Assembly: GCF_014252455.1 (NCBI RefSeq)
Contig: NZ_CP060245.1
Location: forward strand, 88,173-152,172
Source of the DNA: Blattabacterium cuenoti
GTDB lineage: Bacteria > Bacteroidota > Bacteroidia > Flavobacteriales > Blattabacteriaceae
Direction: 5' to 3'
Length of the DNA: 64,000 nt
Position numbers and translations under genes: made by a program. Shown one piece after another: positions 1-8,276 of this stretch (its first letter is position 1; each line of letters begins with the position of its first letter). A model generated the notes under the pieces. It was not told the origin of the DNA and searched no databases. It saw only the letters and a list, made by a program, of their open reading frames with translations.

Positions 1-20
1 TAAAATTAATATGAATATAA

Positions 21-37
21 TATGTCATAATGACATA
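21..37. repeat. 17-bp inverted repeat upstream of grpE
   Basis: Seven-base arms (TATGTCA at 21-27 and TGACATA at 31-37) flank a three-base spacer, just before the first possible grpE start. The symmetry is perfect and includes G and C bases, which are scarce here, so it may be an operator or a small hairpin. It does not match the CIRCE heat-shock element. No function can be assigned from one copy. Confidence 0.3.
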
Positions 38-47
38 ATTATATTAT

Positions 48-827
48 ATGGCAAATATTTTGCAATTTTATCATTTTATAAAAATTTGTTTTATGATAAA
101 TTTTAAAAAAAATACTAAAATAAAAAACGAAAAAGAATCTTCTTGTTATCAAGAAGAAATAGATAAAAAAGAATCTTCTTGTTGTCAAGAAGAAATAGAT
201 AAAGAAGAATCTTTTTGTTGTCAAGAAGAAATAGATAAAAAAAAATCTTCTTGTTGTCAAGAAGAAATAGATAAAGAAGAAATAGATAAAAAAAAATCTT
301 CTTGTTGTCAGGAAGAAATAGATAAAGAAGAAATAGATAAAAAAAAATCTTCTTGTTGTCAGGAAGAAATAGATAAACCAAAGATCGACATAATTAAAGA
401 TCAATTAGAAAAAGAAAAAAATAAATTTTTACGTATTTTTGCAGAATTTGAAAATTATAAAAAGCGGATTCAAAAAGAAAGATTGGATCTTTTTACTATT
501 ATTCATCAACAAATAATTACAGATTTTATACCAATTTTAGATGATTTTGAACGAGGATTAAAAGAGTTGAAAAAAACAAAAGATGAATTTATTATTCAAG
601 GTATTTCTTTAATACAAGAAAAATTTATTAAAATTTTAAAGAAAAAAGGATTAAATAAAATACAAATTAAAAAAGGAGATGATTTTAATACTGATTTTCA
701 TGAAGCTATTACACAAATTCCAGTTATAAAAGAAAATTTAAAAGGAAAAATCATAGAAATTATAGAACCTGGATATATTATTAATGAAAAAGTTATACGA
801 CATGCTAAAGTTATTACTGGAAAATAA
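48..827 (+). CDS. grpE: GrpE nucleotide exchange factor with N-terminal tandem repeat
   Basis: GrpE is the cytosolic nucleotide-exchange factor that releases ADP from DnaK. Residues 113-259 form a normal GrpE core: a long dimerisation helix (about 113-150, with an EFENYKKR segment) followed by the C-terminal beta domain ending near HAKVITGK. Residues 29-110 are unusual: six near-identical units built on SSCCQEEIDK, four of 12 residues and two of 17 with an extra EEIDK. The start may be 48 or the internal ATG at 93; neither has a clear ribosome site. dnaJ follows after 15 bases, so the two cochaperones are probably cotranscribed. The repeat adds about 80 residues to an otherwise ordinary protein. 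Identity of the core is firm. Confidence 0.93.
   Translation: MANILQFYHFIKICFMINFKKNTKIKNEKESSCYQEEIDKKESSCCQEEIDKEESFCCQEEIDKKKSSCCQEEIDKEEIDKKKSSCCQEEIDKEEIDKKKSSCCQEEIDKPKIDIIKDQLEKEKNKFLRIFAEFENYKKRIQKERLDLFTIIHQQIITDFIPILDDFERGLKELKKTKDEFIIQGISLIQEKFIKILKKKGLNKIQIKKGDDFNTDFHEAITQIPVIKENLKGKIIEIIEPGYIINEKVIRHAKVITGK
132..377 (+). repeat. In-frame tandem repeat inside grpE (36/51-nt units)
   Basis: Six tandem copies of a unit encoding SSCCQEEIDK-type peptides. The first three and the last copy are 36 nt; the fourth and fifth are 51 nt because they carry an extra 15-nt EEIDK module. Copies differ by only a few bases, which points to recent expansion by replication slippage. All lengths are multiples of three, so the grpE frame is kept. 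Confidence 0.9.
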
Positions 828-842
828 TTAACTTTTATCTTC

Positions 843-1967
843 ATGGTTAAAAAAGATTATTACGAAATATTAGGTATTGCTAAAAATGCTTCTTCAGAAG
901 AAATTAAAAAAGCTTATCGAAAATTAGCAATTAAATATCATCCAGATAAAAATCCAGATAATAAAAAAATAGCAGAAGAAAAATTTAAAGAAGCTGCTGA
1001 AGCTTATGAAATATTGAGTAATCCAGAAAAAAGACAACGTTATGACCAATTTGGACATTCTGGTGTTAAAGGAAGTACTTCTGGATCTGGTGGAATGAAT
1101 ATGGAAGATATTTTTACCAATTTTGGAGATATTTTTGCTGATGCATTTGGTGAAGGTTTTTCTAGTTTTGGTTTTGGAAAAACTACCAAACATCAATCAA
1201 CTATTAAAGGTAGTGATTTAAGAATTAGAGTAAAACTAACTTTAGAAGAAATAGCTAAAGGCATTGAGAAAAAAGTAAAAGTAAAAAGATTAAAAATAGC
1301 TCATGGTGTAAGATTTAAAAATTGTAATATTTGTCATGGTAGCGGTCAAAGAACTCGGATAACGAATACTATTTTAGGTAGAATGCAAACTACTTCTCAA
1401 TGTAATATATGTTATGGTACTGGTAAAAAAATTGAAAATATTCCTTATGGAGCTAATAAACATGGATTAATTAAAAAAGAAGAATTAGTGAATATAAAAA
1501 TACCAGCAGGACTTACAGAAGGAATTCAATTAAAAATTTCTGGAAAAGGAAATGAAGCTCCATTTAATGGAATTCCTGGAGATTTAATTGTTTTAATAAA
1601 AGAATTACCTCATAATCAATTAAAAAGAGAAGGAAGTAATTTACATTATGATTTATATATTTCTTTTCCAGATGCCATTTTAGGAGCTTTGAAAGAAGTT
1701 CCTACTATTAATGGAAAAGCTCGTATTAAAATAGATCCAGGAACTCAATCCGGAAAAACTCTAAGATTAAAAAATAAAGGATTACCTCATCTTGAAGGAT
1801 ACGGATATGGAAGTCTTTTTATTCATGTTAATGTTTGGACTCCAAAAAAAATTAATCCAGAACAAAAAAAATTTTTCGAAAAAATGAAAGAAAATGAAAA
1901 TTTTCTTCCTCATCCTGGAAATTTTGAAAAATCTTTTTTTGATAGAGTTAGAGAAATGTTTTCATAA
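843..1967 (+). CDS. dnaJ: DnaJ chaperone lacking zinc site I
   Basis: DnaJ (Hsp40) delivers unfolded proteins to DnaK and stimulates its ATPase. The J domain (1-70) has the HPD motif at 33-35, followed by a Gly/Phe-rich linker (about 71-115), a central region and two C-terminal beta-sandwich domains. Family members normally have four CxxCxGxG motifs. Only motifs 2 and 3 are present here (C161/C164 and C187/C190). The places of motifs 1 and 4 hold no cysteines (around 150-156 and 200-208). Motifs 2 and 3 form zinc centre II and motifs 1 and 4 form centre I, so one zinc site appears retained and one lost. The gene lies directly downstream of grpE. Confidence 0.95.
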   Translation: MVKKDYYEILGIAKNASSEEIKKAYRKLAIKYHPDKNPDNKKIAEEKFKEAAEAYEILSNPEKRQRYDQFGHSGVKGSTSGSGGMNMEDIFTNFGDIFADAFGEGFSSFGFGKTTKHQSTIKGSDLRIRVKLTLEEIAKGIEKKVKVKRLKIAHGVRFKNCNICHGSGQRTRITNTILGRMQTTSQCNICYGTGKKIENIPYGANKHGLIKKEELVNIKIPAGLTEGIQLKISGKGNEAPFNGIPGDLIVLIKELPHNQLKREGSNLHYDLYISFPDAILGALKEVPTINGKARIKIDPGTQSGKTLRLKNKGLPHLEGYGYGSLFIHVNVWTPKKINPEQKKFFEKMKENENFLPHPGNFEKSFFDRVREMFS

Positions 1968-2011
1968 CATTATGAATTATTCATATAAATTTTGAAATAC
2001 TTAATTTTTTT

Positions 2012-3202
2012 ATGAAAAAAGTAGTAGTAGTAGGACTTTCAGGCGGAGTAGATTCTAGTGTCGCTGCATTAATTCTTAAAAAAAAAGGGTATAACGTTAT
2101 TGGTTTATTTATGCATAATTGGGAAAATACTCATTTTCATTATACTCCATGTAATACTTGGAAAAAAGATAGTATAGATGCACTTTTAGTTGCTCAAAAA
2201 TTAAATATTCCTTTTCAAATCATAGAAATGAAAAAAGAATATAAAAAATATATTATTAATTATATGTTTGATGGATATAAATCTGGAAAAACACCTAACC
2301 CTGATATTTTATGTAACAAAAAAATAAAATTTAATATTTTTTTAAAAAAAGCAATAAATTTAGGAGCAAATTTTATTGCTACAGGTCATTATGTAAATAA
2401 AGCAACTATATTAAAAAATAATAAAATTATTTATCGTCTTTTAATTGGAAAAGATTCTAAGAAAGATCAATCCTATTTTTTATGTCAATTAACACAATTC
2501 CAATTAAAAAAATCTCTATTCCCATTAGGAAAATTCACCAAAAAACAAGTACGTAAAATAGCATCAATAAATGGATTATCTAATGCAAATAAAAAAGATT
2601 CTCAAGGGGTATGTTTTTTGGGAAAAATTAATTTATCTCAATTTCTTCAAAAAAAAATATTACCAAAATTAGGAGAAATTATTCTTATAGATTCCAACTC
2701 TTTAATATATAATAAAAAAAATAAAAATTTTCTTTCTAAAGAAGATGAATTATTTTTTTTTTCAAAAAAAAAAATATATAAAAAATCAGATGGAAAAATA
2801 ATAGGATATCATAAAGGAGCTCATTTTTTTACAAAAGGACAACGTAAAGGAATTTCAATAGGAGGATATAAAAAAGCTCTTTTTGTTATTGATACTGATA
2901 TAAAAAAAAATATTGTTTATACAGGAATGGGAAAAAATCATCCAGGTTTATACAAAAAATCTTTATTTATTCATCAAAAAGACATTCATTGGATTAGAGA
3001 AGATCTTTCTCTTTTAAATGGAGAAAAAATGGATGTTTTTTGTAGAATTAGATATAGACAACCCTTACAAATAGCAAAATTATATAAAATAAAAACAGGA
3101 TTATTTATCGAATTTGAAACAATGCAATGTGCTATAACAGAAGGACAATTTGCTGTTTGGTATCTTCATAAAGAATTAATAGGATCAGGAATAATTTCTT
3201 AA
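2012..3202 (+). CDS. mnmA: tRNA 2-thiouridylase MnmA
   Basis: MnmA adds sulfur to U34 of tRNA Lys, Glu and Gln in the cytosol. The N-terminal PP-loop SGGVDSS (10-16) binds ATP. The two catalytic cysteines are visible: C101 in NPDILCNK and C201 in SQGVCFLG. The 396-aa length is slightly above the usual 360-380. An A11 tract lies in the coding sequence (2764-2774) without breaking the frame. MnmG, which modifies carbon 5 of the same U34, is also in this window (24154-26022). Confidence 0.95.
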   Translation: MKKVVVVGLSGGVDSSVAALILKKKGYNVIGLFMHNWENTHFHYTPCNTWKKDSIDALLVAQKLNIPFQIIEMKKEYKKYIINYMFDGYKSGKTPNPDILCNKKIKFNIFLKKAINLGANFIATGHYVNKATILKNNKIIYRLLIGKDSKKDQSYFLCQLTQFQLKKSLFPLGKFTKKQVRKIASINGLSNANKKDSQGVCFLGKINLSQFLQKKILPKLGEIILIDSNSLIYNKKNKNFLSKEDELFFFSKKKIYKKSDGKIIGYHKGAHFFTKGQRKGISIGGYKKALFVIDTDIKKNIVYTGMGKNHPGLYKKSLFIHQKDIHWIREDLSLLNGEKMDVFCRIRYRQPLQIAKLYKIKTGLFIEFETMQCAITEGQFAVWYLHKELIGSGIIS

Positions 3203-3402
3203 TTAAGAAAAAATTTTATTTTAAATCATTTTTATATTATTGAATAATATTCATTTTTTTTCATTAAAATATAATATATTTTAAATATAAACACATAAAA
3301 ACGCTTTTATATAATATTTTTTTTTTATATTTTTACATATTATATAATTTTAATTTTAATAAAATTATTATTTATATAAATCTATACTATATAATTCAGT
3401 AA

Positions 3403-3410
3403 TATTTTTG
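3403..3410 (+). promoter_or_regulatory. Possible Bacteroidota -7 element (TATTTTTG) upstream of ilvD
   Basis: TATTTTTG matches the Bacteroidota consensus TAnnTTTG and ends 20 bases before the ilvD ATG, in the longest intergenic gap of the window. No TTG-type -33 element is seen at normal spacing, and such matches are expected by chance in AT-rich DNA. Confidence 0.25.
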
Positions 3411-3430
3411 ACTTTTACATAAAACATTTC

Positions 3431-5119
3431 ATGAAAAAAAAAATTAATAATTTTAGTAAAAAAATAACAGAAGAAATTAATTTACCAGCCGCTCATGCTA
3501 TGCTTTATGCTACAGGATTGAAAGAATCAGATTTTAAAAAAGCTCAAATAGGAATTATTAGTAATTGGTATGAGGGAAATCCTTGTAATATGCATTTGAA
3601 TAAATTAGGAAAAATTGTTAAAAATTCTATAAAAAAAAAAAAAAATTTAATCGGATTTCAAATTAATACTATTGGTGTAAGTGATGGTATTACTATGGGG
3701 ACATTAGGAATGAGATATTCTCTACCTTCTAGAGAATTAATAGCAGATAGTATAGAAACCGTAATAGATTCACACCATTATGATGGTGTAATAGCTATTC
3801 CTGGATGTGATAAAAATATTCCAGGAGTTATGATGGCTTTACTTAGATTAAATAGACCTTCTATTATTGTTTATGGTGGAAGTATTTCTTCTGGATTTTA
3901 TAATGGTAAAAAATTAGATATTGTTTCTTCTTTTGAGGCTTTAGGAAAAAAAAATCTCTGTCAAATATCTGAAAAAGAATATAAAAATATAATAAAAAAA
4001 TCTTGTCCTGGACCAGGAGCTTGTGGTGGAATGTATACAGCAAATACTATGGCTAGTGCTTTAGAAGCTATGGGGATGATGCTTCCTTATTCTTCTTCTT
4101 CTCCATCTGTAAGTAATAATAAAAAAATAGAATGTAAAGTAATTCCTAATTATATTCAAAAATTATTAGAAAATAATATAAAACCTAAAGATATTGTAAC
4201 AAAAAATTCTATAGAAAATGGAATAAAATTGGCTATGTGTTTAGGTGGTTCGACTAATTTAATTTTACATTTTTTAGCGATTGCTAAATACGCAGATATT
4301 CCTTTTTATCTAAAAGATTTTCAAAAAATTAGTAATCAAATACCTCTTATTGGAAATTTAAAACCAAGTGGTATTTTTTTGATGGAAGATATTCATATCC
4401 ATATTGGTGGAATCCCAGTAATTATTAAATATTTATTAAATGAAGGAATATTATATGGAGATTGTTTAACCGTTACTGGAAAAACTTTATCTGAAAATAT
4501 GAAAAATATTCCTAATATAAATTTTAATCAAAAAATTATTTATCCTTTAAATAATCCTATAAAAAAAAACGCACATATTAGAATTTTATATGGGAATATA
4601 TCTCCAAAAGGTTCAATAGCTAAAATTACTGGAAAAGAAGGAATTTTATTTCGTGGGAAAGCAATAGTTTTTGATTCAGAAGAACAAGCTAATTTAGCTA
4701 TTTTAAATAAAAAAATTAGACCAGGATCTGTAATTGTTATTAGATATGTTGGTCCAATAGGAGGACCTGGAATGCCTGAAATGCTTAAACCAACGTCTTA
4801 TATTATGGGATCAGGATTAGGTAAAAAAATTGCTCTCATTACAGATGGAAGATTTTCAGGTGGATCACATGGATTTGTAGTAGGACACATTACTCCAGAA
4901 GCACAATCAGGAGGGTTAATTGCTTTCATTAAAAATGGAGATATTATAACAATAGATGGAAAAAATAATACTATAACTCTTGAAGTAAAAAAAGAGGAAA
5001 TTAAAAAAAGAAAAAAAGGATGGATTCCTCCTTTATTAAAAATAAAAAGAGGATATCTATATAAATATATGAAAACAGTATCTTCAGCTTCTGAAGGGTG
5101 CATGACTGATCAATTTTAA
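3431..5119 (+). CDS. ilvD: Dihydroxy-acid dehydratase IlvD
   Basis: IlvD dehydrates 2,3-dihydroxy-isovalerate and 2,3-dihydroxy-3-methylvalerate to the keto-acid precursors of valine and isoleucine. The iron-sulfur motifs CDKNIPG and CPGPGACGGMYTANTM are intact, as is the C-terminal GRFSGGSHG segment. The 562-aa length is normal. It is the first gene of a same-strand cluster ilvD-B-N-C-A with 8-42 base gaps. An uninterrupted A15 tract (3631-3645) codes for lysines, the longest A run I noticed in a gene here; the frame is intact in this sequence. Confidence 0.97.
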   Translation: MKKKINNFSKKITEEINLPAAHAMLYATGLKESDFKKAQIGIISNWYEGNPCNMHLNKLGKIVKNSIKKKKNLIGFQINTIGVSDGITMGTLGMRYSLPSRELIADSIETVIDSHHYDGVIAIPGCDKNIPGVMMALLRLNRPSIIVYGGSISSGFYNGKKLDIVSSFEALGKKNLCQISEKEYKNIIKKSCPGPGACGGMYTANTMASALEAMGMMLPYSSSSPSVSNNKKIECKVIPNYIQKLLENNIKPKDIVTKNSIENGIKLAMCLGGSTNLILHFLAIAKYADIPFYLKDFQKISNQIPLIGNLKPSGIFLMEDIHIHIGGIPVIIKYLLNEGILYGDCLTVTGKTLSENMKNIPNINFNQKIIYPLNNPIKKNAHIRILYGNISPKGSIAKITGKEGILFRGKAIVFDSEEQANLAILNKKIRPGSVIVIRYVGPIGGPGMPEMLKPTSYIMGSGLGKKIALITDGRFSGGSHGFVVGHITPEAQSGGLIAFIKNGDIITIDGKNNTITLEVKKEEIKKRKKGWIPPLLKIKRGYLYKYMKTVSSASEGCMTDQF

Positions 5120-5127
5120 TTTTTTTT

Positions 5128-6822
5128 ATGGAAAAATTATTATTATTTGGTTCAGAAATAGTCATAAAAACTCTTTTATATGAAGGAGTAAAATATATTT
5201 TTGGGTATCCAGGAGGAGCTATTATGCCTATTTATGATACTTTACATAATTATTTAAATGTTTTAACTCATATACTAATGCGTCATGAACAAGGATCAAT
5301 ACATGCTGCACAAGGATATGCTAGAGCTACTGGAAAAATAGGAGTTTGTTTTACTACATCAGGTCCTGGAGCAACAAATTTAATTACTGGATTAGCAGAT
5401 GCATTAATAGATAGTACCCCTATTATTTGTATTACTGGACAAGTATCTTCTCATCTGTTAGGAACAGATGCTTTTCAAGAAACTAATATTATAGATATTT
5501 CAATTCCAGTAACTAAGTGGAATACTCAAGTTTTAAAAGCTGAAGATATTTGTAAATCCATTCAAAAAGGTTTTTTTATAGCTAAAAAAGGAAGACCAGG
5601 ACCAGTATTAATAGATATAACTAAAGATGCTCAATGTAAAAAAACAGTATTTCATTATCAACGTTGTAAATATGTTAAAAATTTTAATCCATATCCTTGT
5701 ATAGAAAAAAATAAAATTAAACAAGCTGCAAATTTAATAAATTTATCTATAAAACCTTTAATTTTAGTAGGACAAGGAGTCATTTTAGCTAAAGCAGAAG
5801 AAGAATTTAAAAAATTTATAAAAAAAACTGGAATTCCAGTAGCTAGTACACTTTTAGGATTGGGGGCTTTAGAAAGTCATCATCGTTTATATGTAGGAAT
5901 GTTAGGAATGCATGGCAATTATGCTCCTAATATTTTAACAAATAAATGTGATTTATTGATAGCAATTGGAATGCGTTTTGATGATCGTGTAACCGGAGAT
6001 GTTAAAAAATATGCTAAACAAGCGAAAATAATACATCTAGAAATAGATCCTTCTGAAATTAATAAAAATATATTATGTCATATAGCGATTTTAGGAGATT
6101 GTAAAATTACTTTAAAAAAATTGACTTTTTATGTAAAAAAATCTACTTATCCAAAATGGATAGATAAATTTTATAATTTAAGAAAAAAAGAAGAAATAGC
6201 TATTATAAAAGAGGATCTTAATCCTTTAAAAAAAGGAATAACTATGGGGGAAGTTATTAAGTGGATAAATAAATATAAAAAAAAAAATGCTATTCTTGTC
6301 ACAGATGTAGGGCAACATCAAATGATCGCTTCAAGATATTTTAATTTTACTTATAAAAAAAGTCAAATAACTTCCGGTGGATTAGGAACAATGGGATTTG
6401 CTTTACCTGCTTCTATAGGGGCAAAATTAGGAGCTAAAAAAAGACAAGTAATTTGTATTGTAGGAGATGGTGGGATTCAAATGACTATACAAGAAATGGG
6501 AACTATTTTACAAAATAAAATTCCTATAAAAATTATATTATTAAATAATAATTTCTTAGGTATGGTACGTCAATGGCAACAACTTTTTTTTAAAAAACGT
6601 TATTCATGTACAGAATTAGTAAATCCAAATTTTGTAAAAGTAGCAGAGGCTTATAATATTGAAGCAGAAAAAGTAAAAGAAAGAGAACAATTAGAAAAAT
6701 ACGTAAAAAAAGCATTAAAAAAAGAAAAAGCTTTTTTATTAGAAATCATTATCGAACGAGAAAATAATGTTTTTCCTATGATCCCTACAGGAGCATCTGT
6801 AGATGAAATTCGTTTAACATAA
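5128..6822 (+). CDS. ilvB: Acetolactate synthase large subunit
   Basis: This is the catalytic subunit of acetohydroxyacid synthase, a thiamine-diphosphate and FAD enzyme committing pyruvate (or pyruvate plus 2-oxobutanoate) to branched-chain synthesis. Visible motifs include GYPGGAIMPIYD, the catalytic glutamate in MRHEQGSIHAAQGYARATG, and the ThDP motif beginning GDGGIQM with NNN downstream. The 564-aa length is typical. It starts 8 bases after ilvD and is followed 21 bases later by a shortened regulatory subunit. Confidence 0.97.
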   Translation: MEKLLLFGSEIVIKTLLYEGVKYIFGYPGGAIMPIYDTLHNYLNVLTHILMRHEQGSIHAAQGYARATGKIGVCFTTSGPGATNLITGLADALIDSTPIICITGQVSSHLLGTDAFQETNIIDISIPVTKWNTQVLKAEDICKSIQKGFFIAKKGRPGPVLIDITKDAQCKKTVFHYQRCKYVKNFNPYPCIEKNKIKQAANLINLSIKPLILVGQGVILAKAEEEFKKFIKKTGIPVASTLLGLGALESHHRLYVGMLGMHGNYAPNILTNKCDLLIAIGMRFDDRVTGDVKKYAKQAKIIHLEIDPSEINKNILCHIAILGDCKITLKKLTFYVKKSTYPKWIDKFYNLRKKEEIAIIKEDLNPLKKGITMGEVIKWINKYKKKNAILVTDVGQHQMIASRYFNFTYKKSQITSGGLGTMGFALPASIGAKLGAKKRQVICIVGDGGIQMTIQEMGTILQNKIPIKIILLNNNFLGMVRQWQQLFFKKRYSCTELVNPNFVKVAEAYNIEAEKVKEREQLEKYVKKALKKEKAFLLEIIIERENNVFPMIPTGASVDEIRLT

Positions 6823-6843
6823 TATATTTAAATACATAATACT

Positions 6844-7152
6844 ATGAAGGATCAATTCAGAATAATAATTTTAGGGGAAAATCAAATAAGATTATTAAGT
6901 CGAATATTAATAATATTCAATCGTAAAAACATAAAAATAAATTATATAAATTTTTCTAATTATGAAAACGAGACTATTGATAATTTTAAATATATTATTG
7001 ATTTAGAATGTTTTGAAGAACAATTAATGAAAATTACAAAATTAATTGAAAAATTAATTGGAATAATCAATGTATATTTTTCTAAAAAAATAACAAAACC
7101 ATCTAGAGAAAATTCATGGAAAAAAATCAATTTTCCATTAGCCACATTTTAA
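6844..7152 (+). CDS. ilvN: Truncated acetolactate synthase small subunit
   Basis: IlvN normally activates IlvB and mediates valine feedback through its ACT domain. This 102-aa protein keeps one ACT-like domain (about 4-80) but lacks the C-terminal domain of ordinary 160-190 aa small subunits. Aligned by eye with E. coli IlvH, Asn11 is kept (N13), but Gly14 becomes Arg16 and Asn29 becomes Lys31. Changes at these positions are associated with valine insensitivity. The bases after the stop show no continuing frame, so this looks like real shortening. Position between ilvB and ilvC supports the identity; the sequence alone is weak. Confidence 0.8.
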   Translation: MKDQFRIIILGENQIRLLSRILIIFNRKNIKINYINFSNYENETIDNFKYIIDLECFEEQLMKITKLIEKLIGIINVYFSKKITKPSRENSWKKINFPLATF

Positions 7153-7181
7153 TTAAAATTAAATTTTAAATAAATTATGTT

Positions 7182-8234
7182 ATGAAAATAAAATTTGGAT
7201 CTGTAGAAGAAACTATTATTACTAGAGAAGAATTTCCATTAAATAAGGCTTTGAAAATATTAAATAATGAAATAATTGCTGTATTAGGATATGGAGTACA
7301 AGGGCCTGGTCAATCTTTAAATTTAAAAGATAATGGTTTTTCAGTCATTGTAGGACAAAGAAAAAATTCGATGTCTTGGAATAAAGCTTTGGAAGATGGA
7401 TGGATAGAAGGAAAAAATCTTTTTACCTTAGAAGAAGCTTCTAATAGAGGGACCATCCTTATGTATCTTTTATCAGATGCCGGTCAAATATCTTTTTGGC
7501 CTACTTTAAAAAAATATTTAACAAAAGGAAAATCTTTATATTTTTCGCATGGATTTGGATTAACTTTTAATGAAAAAACAAAAATTTTCCCACCTAAAAA
7601 TATAGATATTTTTTTAGTAGCCCCTAAAGGATCAGGAACTAGTTTAAGAAGATTTTTTAAACAAAAAAAAGGTATTAATTCTAGTTATGCTATTTATCAA
7701 GATTATAGTGGAAATAGTTTAAAAAAAGCTCTTTCTATAGGAATAGGAATTGGATCTGGATATTTATTTAAAACTAATTTTAAAAATGAAGTTTATTCTG
7801 ATTTAGTAGGAGAAAGAGGGACCTTAATGGGGGCGATACAAGGTATTTTTTCTGCACAATATCAAATTTTAAGAGAAAAAGGTCATTCTCCTTCAGAATC
7901 TTTTAATGAAACAGTCGAAGAACTTACTCAAAGTCTTATGCCATTAGTTTCAGAAAAAGGAATGGATTGGATGTTTTCTAATTGTTCCACTACGGCACAA
8001 AGAGGAGCTTTAGATTGGTGTAATAAATTTAAAGAAGCTACTTTACCAGTATTTAAAGAATTATATCATGAAGTATTATCAGGGAATGAAGCAAAAAAAA
8101 TTATAAAATCTAATAGTCGTGATGATTATAGATTACAATTAAAAAAAGAATTAAAAAATCTTAGAGAAAGTGAATTATGGAAAGTTGGGAATATTATTAG
8201 AAGTTTAAGACCAGAAAATAAGAAAAAAAAATAA
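7182..8234 (+). CDS. ilvC: Ketol-acid reductoisomerase
   Basis: IlvC isomerises and reduces acetolactate and acetohydroxybutyrate with NADPH and magnesium. The nucleotide-binding loop GYGVQGPGQSLNLKDNG and the following VGQR are clear. The metal-site helices (EVYSDLVGERGTLMG and the ESFNETVEELTQ region) are present. At 350 aa it is close to short class I enzymes, and the GVQGPGQ variant is the Bacteroidota-like form. It sits 29 bases after ilvN and 42 before ilvA. Confidence 0.96.
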   Translation: MKIKFGSVEETIITREEFPLNKALKILNNEIIAVLGYGVQGPGQSLNLKDNGFSVIVGQRKNSMSWNKALEDGWIEGKNLFTLEEASNRGTILMYLLSDAGQISFWPTLKKYLTKGKSLYFSHGFGLTFNEKTKIFPPKNIDIFLVAPKGSGTSLRRFFKQKKGINSSYAIYQDYSGNSLKKALSIGIGIGSGYLFKTNFKNEVYSDLVGERGTLMGAIQGIFSAQYQILREKGHSPSESFNETVEELTQSLMPLVSEKGMDWMFSNCSTTAQRGALDWCNKFKEATLPVFKELYHEVLSGNEAKKIIKSNSRDDYRLQLKKELKNLRESELWKVGNIIRSLRPENKKKK

Positions 8235-8276
8235 TCATAATTATTAGTTATACTTCTTTAAAAAAATTTTTTTATT

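Noticed and set aside
132-377. CRISPR-like regular repeats
   Set aside because: Units are directly tandem with no unique spacers and are in frame with grpE; no cas gene is present.
39-404. Antisense ORFs with FFFIYFFL-type repeats opposite grpE
   Set aside because: They are the reverse reading of the coding repeat and have no protein-like composition; grpE on the plus strand explains the sequence.
924-1196. Antisense ORF within dnaJ, and similar minus-strand ORFs inside other genes
   Set aside because: They lie wholly inside strongly supported genes, have low-complexity Phe/Ile/Ser-rich translations and no family features.
3203-3430. Possible ilv leader peptide or attenuator upstream of ilvD
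   Set aside because: No run of Ile/Val/Leu codons in a short ORF and no GC-containing terminator hairpin could be found in this AT-rich gap.
6844-7152. ilvN as a frameshifted full-length gene
   Set aside because: No continuing small-subunit sequence is seen in any frame in the 29 bases before ilvC, so the gene is short and not interrupted.
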